Shown here one piece after another: positions 60,097 through 64,000 of a stretch of 64,000 nt of DNA (the stretch's first letter is position 1; every line of letters starts with the position of its first letter). The notes under the pieces were generated by a model. The model searched no databases. It saw only the letters and a list, made by a program, of their open reading frames with translations, and was not told the DNA's origin. The position numbers and the translations under genes are program-made. Source of the DNA: Allium sativum (taxonomy: Eukaryota > Streptophyta > Magnoliopsida > Asparagales > Amaryllidaceae); the NCBI GenBank assembly GCA_030737875.1, contig CM060911.1, positions 90,106,599-90,170,598 of the forward strand. The letters run 5' to 3'.

Positions 60097-60867
60097 AGAC
60101 AAGGGCAGATGGCAGGATCTACTTCTAGAGGGCAGGTTCAGCCTCTCATGGCACCAGGGCATGCAAGAGGGCAGGTTCATGCTCTCATGGCACCAGGATA
60201 GGAGAGAGTTATAAACATTTCTGTTGAAAGTTTGGTTTTCCTGTTTGATTTTCTTGTTCGTACTTTGTTTGATTCTGGCGCTTTACACTCGTTTTTATCT
60301 GCTTCATTAGTTAAAACACTACACCTGAATACTAGTCTAGTTTTAGATCCTATAGTAGTCTCAAATCATATTGGTGGTTCGGCTCATCTTACAATGATTT
60401 AATGGGATTTGAGGGTGTCTATTTTGAACGTTGAGTTTGAATGCAACTGCTTTATTCTTGGTTTCACGGGCTATAGATTGATTCTAGGCATGGATTGGTT
60501 ATCCAGTAATAGTGCCATCCTCGATTGTGAAAAGAGAGTGCTTAGACTTATGACTCGCCTTGGAAACACTCTTGAAATCTCTTGTAATCCCATACATTCT
60601 GTTTTGCTTAGCTACCTAGAAACTCTTGATTCATCTGTTGAAAACTTACATTCGGTTAGGGTAGTCCGTGAATACTCAGATGTGTTTGAAGAGGTGAAGG
60701 GCTTACCTACGAAGCGGGAGATAGAATTCTGCATATACCATGTTGATAATGCAAAACCCGTAGCTCTACCCGTTAGACACATGGCTCCAAGGGAGAGAAA
60801 AGAGATCAGTAGGCAAGTCAAAGAGCCGCTCGAAAAAGGGTTTACAAGGCGGAGTATTTCTGAATAG
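60097..60867 (+). pseudogene. pol: TK2 linker, protease and start of RT
   Basis: After gag comes a direct repeat of about 40 bp (60126-60199) encoding RGQV..LMAPG twice, with a stop at 60199. The aspartic protease follows: the FDSGA active-site motif has its Asp at 60271-60273, and ILGMDWL-like LILGMDWLS lies near 60480-60510. A TAA interrupts it at 60400. The segment between protease and RT (YSDVFEEVKGLP, then LPVRHMAPRE) is intact to a TAG at 60865. That stop sits at the codon where relatives have the Trp before GAPV, and TK1 has TGA at the same codon. Confidence 0.9.
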
Positions 60868-63556
60868 GGTGCTCCAGTAGTATTCACAACGAAAGCGGAT
60901 GGTTCACTTCGCCTATCGTTGACTATAGGGAGCTTAACAAGCTAACCAAAAAGAATTGGCATCCACTTCCAAGAATAGATGACTTGTCTGATCAGCTTGT
61001 AGGTGCTTCTGTTTTCCCCCAACTAGATTTGGCTACCGGGTTCCATCATCTAAGAGTGGCTGAAGATAGCATTGACAAGACCGCGTTCAGAACCCCAGAT
61101 GGTTTCTTTGAATGGCTTGTCATGCCTTTCGGCTTGACAAATGCACCGGCTTACTTTGTTGACTTGATGAGCACGGTGTTTAGAGAATTCCTTAATAAGT
61201 TTGTAGTGGTCTCCATAGACGACATTTTGATTTTCTCGAAGAATGAAGAAGATCATGCTTTTCATTTAAGGATAGTCATGGATACTCTTCGTGCACATTA
61301 GCTGAAAGCCAAATTCTCCAAATGCCATTTCTGGAGAGAAGAAGTTAGGTTTCTTGGACATGTGGTGTCCAAAGAAGGGTTAGTTGTGGACCCCGCAAAA
61401 GTAGCTTCGGTGAAAGATTGGAAGGTTCCACGGAATGAAACCGAAGTCCGAAGCTTCCTCGGGCTAGCGGGCTTTTACCGAAAGTTCATTAAAGACTTTG
61501 CAAAAATCTCAACCCCACTCATAAGATTGACGAAGAATAACCTAACTTTCGCTTGGGATTTGGATTGCGATATTGCTTTCCAACGTTTGAAAAGGGCTCT
61601 AACAACAGCCCCAGTTCTGACATTCCCGGATGGGAGCAAGATGTTTACCGTATACACGGATGCATGTGGTATGGGACTAGGTGTTGTCTTGATGCAAGAA
61701 TGGAAGGTAGTAGCTTATGGAGGTAGATAGTTGAAAGTACATGAGAAAAACTACCCAACCTACGATCTACAATTGGCTGCCATCTTCTTTGCGCTTCAGT
61801 CTTGGCGCCATTATCTCCTAGGTGAGAAGTTTGAATTGTATACTGACCATAAATCGTTGAAGTACTATATCCCTGGCAAGGGTAATGTGTAAAGCGGTAA
61901 TGGTAATGTGGTAGCAGACGCCTTAAGTAGGAAGAAGCTGACCCTGAGTCCTCTCTTTGTAGAAAGGCAAAGCTTGGAGTATATAGCAAACTTTAACTTT
62001 AGACCCTCCTATGAAATTATGCCTGGTCCGTTAGCATTGCTAGAGATGCGGCCTAATCTTTTGGAATCAGTAAGAATCGCACAATGAGAAGACCCTTAGC
62101 TAGTTGACATGATGGATAAGCTAGTTAGGGGTGAGACTTCCAGTCACCTCACTATATACTCCATCGATGATAAGGGTTGGTTGAGACGGGATGGAAGGCT
62201 ATGCGTCCCATAAGTAAGGGATTTAGTGAAGATGGCTCTCGAAGAAGCGCACCATTTTAAGCTGACCATACACCCAGGCGGAGAAAAGATGTATAAAGAT
62301 ATAAAAAGGGTTTTCTTTTGTAATGGCATGAAGAAGGATGTAGCTGAGTTCGTCGCTAAGTGTTTGATATGCCAGCAAGTCAAAGCGGAGCAGAAAAATC
62401 CTGGTGGTCTACTTCAACCCCTAGAGGTCCCACAGTGGAAGTGGTATAGCATTTCGATGGACTTTGTTGATGGGTTGCCTAGGTCAAGAAGGGGCAATAC
62501 CATTATTTGTGTAATAGTGGACAGGCTCACTAAAAGCGCTCACTTTATACTTGTTAAAAGTAGAAGAACTGCCTCGTCCCTAGCATCCATTTATCTTAAA
62601 TAAATAGTTCAACTCCATGGGATACCCTCCAGCATAGTGAGTGATCGAGATCCTATCTTTACGAGCGAGTTTTTGAAAAGTTTGCAAGGGGCTGTGGGCA
62701 CACAATTATGCTTAAGCACGGCCTATCATCCCCAAACCGATGGTCAAACAGAAAGGGTGAACAGAGTACTGGAAGACCTCTTGAGATTGTGCATTCTTGA
62801 CTTTGGAGGGACATGGGAGGATCGTCTTCCTTTGGTGGAATTCTCCTACAACAATAGCTACCAAGCCACCATAGGCATGGCGCCCTTAGAAGCTTTATAT
62901 GGAAGACCACGCGGAACACTAACTTGTTGGTGGGAGTCTACAGACAAGCTCGTACTTGGGCCAGACATGATTGGAGAAACCTCATAAAAGGTGGACTTGA
63001 TATGAAGATGGATGAAGGCTGCACAAGATAGACAGAAGTCCTACGCAGACAAAAGAAGGACGGACCTTGAGTTTAAGGTTGGAGATAGGGTGTTCCTTAA
63101 AGTATCTTCTTTCAGGAATGTCATTCTCTTTGGGTCCGTAGGAAAGCTAGCACCAGTATTTGTAGGACCATTTCCTATCATTGAAAGGACTGGGACAATG
63201 GCTTACAGAGTAGAGCTACCCGAGAGACTGGCTGGAGTTCATAATGTTTTTCATGTTTCTCAACTACGAAAGTGTTTACATGAATCTGCAAAAGCGGTGG
63301 AGCCAATATACTAGAGGAAGTTGAAGTGGAACGAGAAGCGACTGTGAGAAGAGTTCCAACTCGTATCTTTGGTACGGAAGTCAAAAATCTATGCAACCGT
63401 GAAGTCAAGCCTGTTAAAGTTAAATGGAGTGACGCTGAGGAAGACGCGACTTGGGAAACTGAGAGGAAAATACGCGCAGCCTGCCCTTTACTTTTTGAAG
63501 GTACCTCCTTGATCTCTTTTTCCATAAGTTTATTCATGCTTATATCTATCTTTTAA
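60868..63556 (+). pseudogene. pol: TK2 RT, RNase H, integrase and chromodomain, decayed
   Basis: After a one-base deletion near 60918 a single frame runs to about 63310, broken only by stops (61299, 61728, about 61890, 62085, 62097, 62211, 62601, 62985, 63003). RT has [24 protein letters not shown] and a catalytic SIDDIL in place of the usual YVDD or FVDD (Asp pair 61218-61223). RNase H lacks 26 codons present in TK1 (join near 61869) and has a 21-bp duplication with a stop. Integrase keeps HHFKLTIHPGG, CLIC, the three catalytic residues (Asp at 62460 in MDFVDG, Asp in SDRDP near 62640, Glu in QTERVN) and a GPFPIIER segment. After another shift near 63308 the chromodomain-like EEDATWETERKIR follows, ending at 63556. 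It is not functional as it stands. Confidence 0.93.
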
Positions 63557-64000
63557 GTATATCTCCTCAGCCCTACTCTTTATCCTTAGGTAGAAACCAA
63601 TGGATGTAAACATGTATTTGAAACATGTTATGATTGATGGTTGCGAGTGGTTGCTAGTGGTTTCTCGTGGATGCATGTAACACAATTTAGGCACTAGATC
63701 GGCTCAATCACTTTCATATTGCATATAAATGTGTGTGCATATTTAAATTAATGGATGTATAATGGTTTTGTTATCATATGGATGATGCATTTTGATGAAT
63801 GGTCGTGCACACATGTAGAGATAATATGTATCATTAGGATTCATTCGCATACATAATGGAAGCATGGCACTATCATAATTTGCATTAAGGAGGTCAACTG
63901 AATCAGTGGACCGCCTGATTTTGCATTAGATAAGGAACATATAAACACACTTTTTGCATATGTTTATACGGCATTAGAAATCTTGTAAGGACAATGGATG
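63557..64000 (+). other. TK2 3' untranslated region, cut by window end
   Basis: Aligned to 54739-55200, including GTGGTTGC repeats (63640-63675) and the AAGGAGGTCAACTG block (63887-63900). By comparison with TK1 the polypurine tract and 3' LTR should begin about 98 bp past the window end. Confidence 0.85.

Larger units (their letters stand above)
58587..64000 (+). mobile_element. TK2: Tekay/Del-type chromovirus, outermost element
   Basis: The only element here with a complete gag-to-chromodomain order, though pseudogenised. LTR type, primer site, chromodomain at the integrase C-terminus and a single gag-pol frame place it in the Tekay/Del chromovirus lineage. It carries more stops than TK1's visible part, and as the apparent outermost host it should be the oldest insertion. 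Confidence 0.88.

Overview
No host gene is visible in this window. It is repeat-rich nuclear DNA of a flowering plant: AT-rich, made of LTR retrotransposons with tRNA-iMet primer sites and Ty3/gypsy chromovirus pol. The species cannot be read from the sequence, and nothing suggests an organellar, bacterial or viral genome. Names used here are local. TK1, TK2 and TK3 are Tekay/Del-type chromoviruses. GL1, GL2, GL-A, GL-B and GL-C belong to a family with giant LTRs. O is a third, related LTR element.

Layout from left to right. Bases 1-1926, 1927-4902 and 4903-9064 are right-hand parts of three giant LTRs (GL-A, GL-B, GL-C), all read on the minus strand. Bases 9065-22934 are GL1: its 3' LTR (left 576 bp missing), a 1,037-bp non-coding interior and a complete 6,704-bp 5' LTR. 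Bases 22935-23999 are the last kilobase of the interior of O (plus strand). The 5,013-bp 3' LTR of O runs from 24000 to 51957 and is split at 25059/48005 by GL2. GL2 (25060-47999) is a complete giant-LTR element with TSD agttg: LTRs of 6,587 and 6,586 bp around a 1,033-bp interior. TK3 (26771-35499, TSD cgcct) sits in the left LTR of GL2. It has 3.56-kb LTRs and a 1.6-kb interior holding only gag and protease scraps. Bases 51958-58586 are the right part of TK1 (RT, RNase H, integrase, chromodomain and 3' LTR, all decayed). Bases 58587-64000 are TK2: the last 413 bp of a 5' LTR, then gag, protease, RT, RNase H, integrase and chromodomain, all with lesions. TK2 runs off the right edge about 100 bp before its expected 3' LTR.

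Each broken copy breaks exactly at the terminal base of another LTR, so the simplest reading is one nested stack: TK2 contains TK1, which contains O. O contains GL1 and GL2. GL1 contains GL-C, then GL-B, then GL-A. GL2 contains TK3. That is seven levels on the left branch. Two of the nestings (GL2 in O, TK3 in GL2) are proven by target-site duplications on both sides. The others have only their right flank in the window.

The elements probably depend on each other. The GL family has no coding capacity, but it shares the tRNA-iMet primer site and a polypurine module with the chromoviruses, so it is likely moved in trans. The most notable unexplained signals are: (1) a pair of hairpins in the TK LTRs whose stems differ between copies but stay base-paired; (2) an element that is 93 percent LTR with LTRs of 6.6-6.7 kb; (3) a three-hairpin cluster and a fast-changing GC-rich cassette with a splice-donor-like edge in the giant LTRs.
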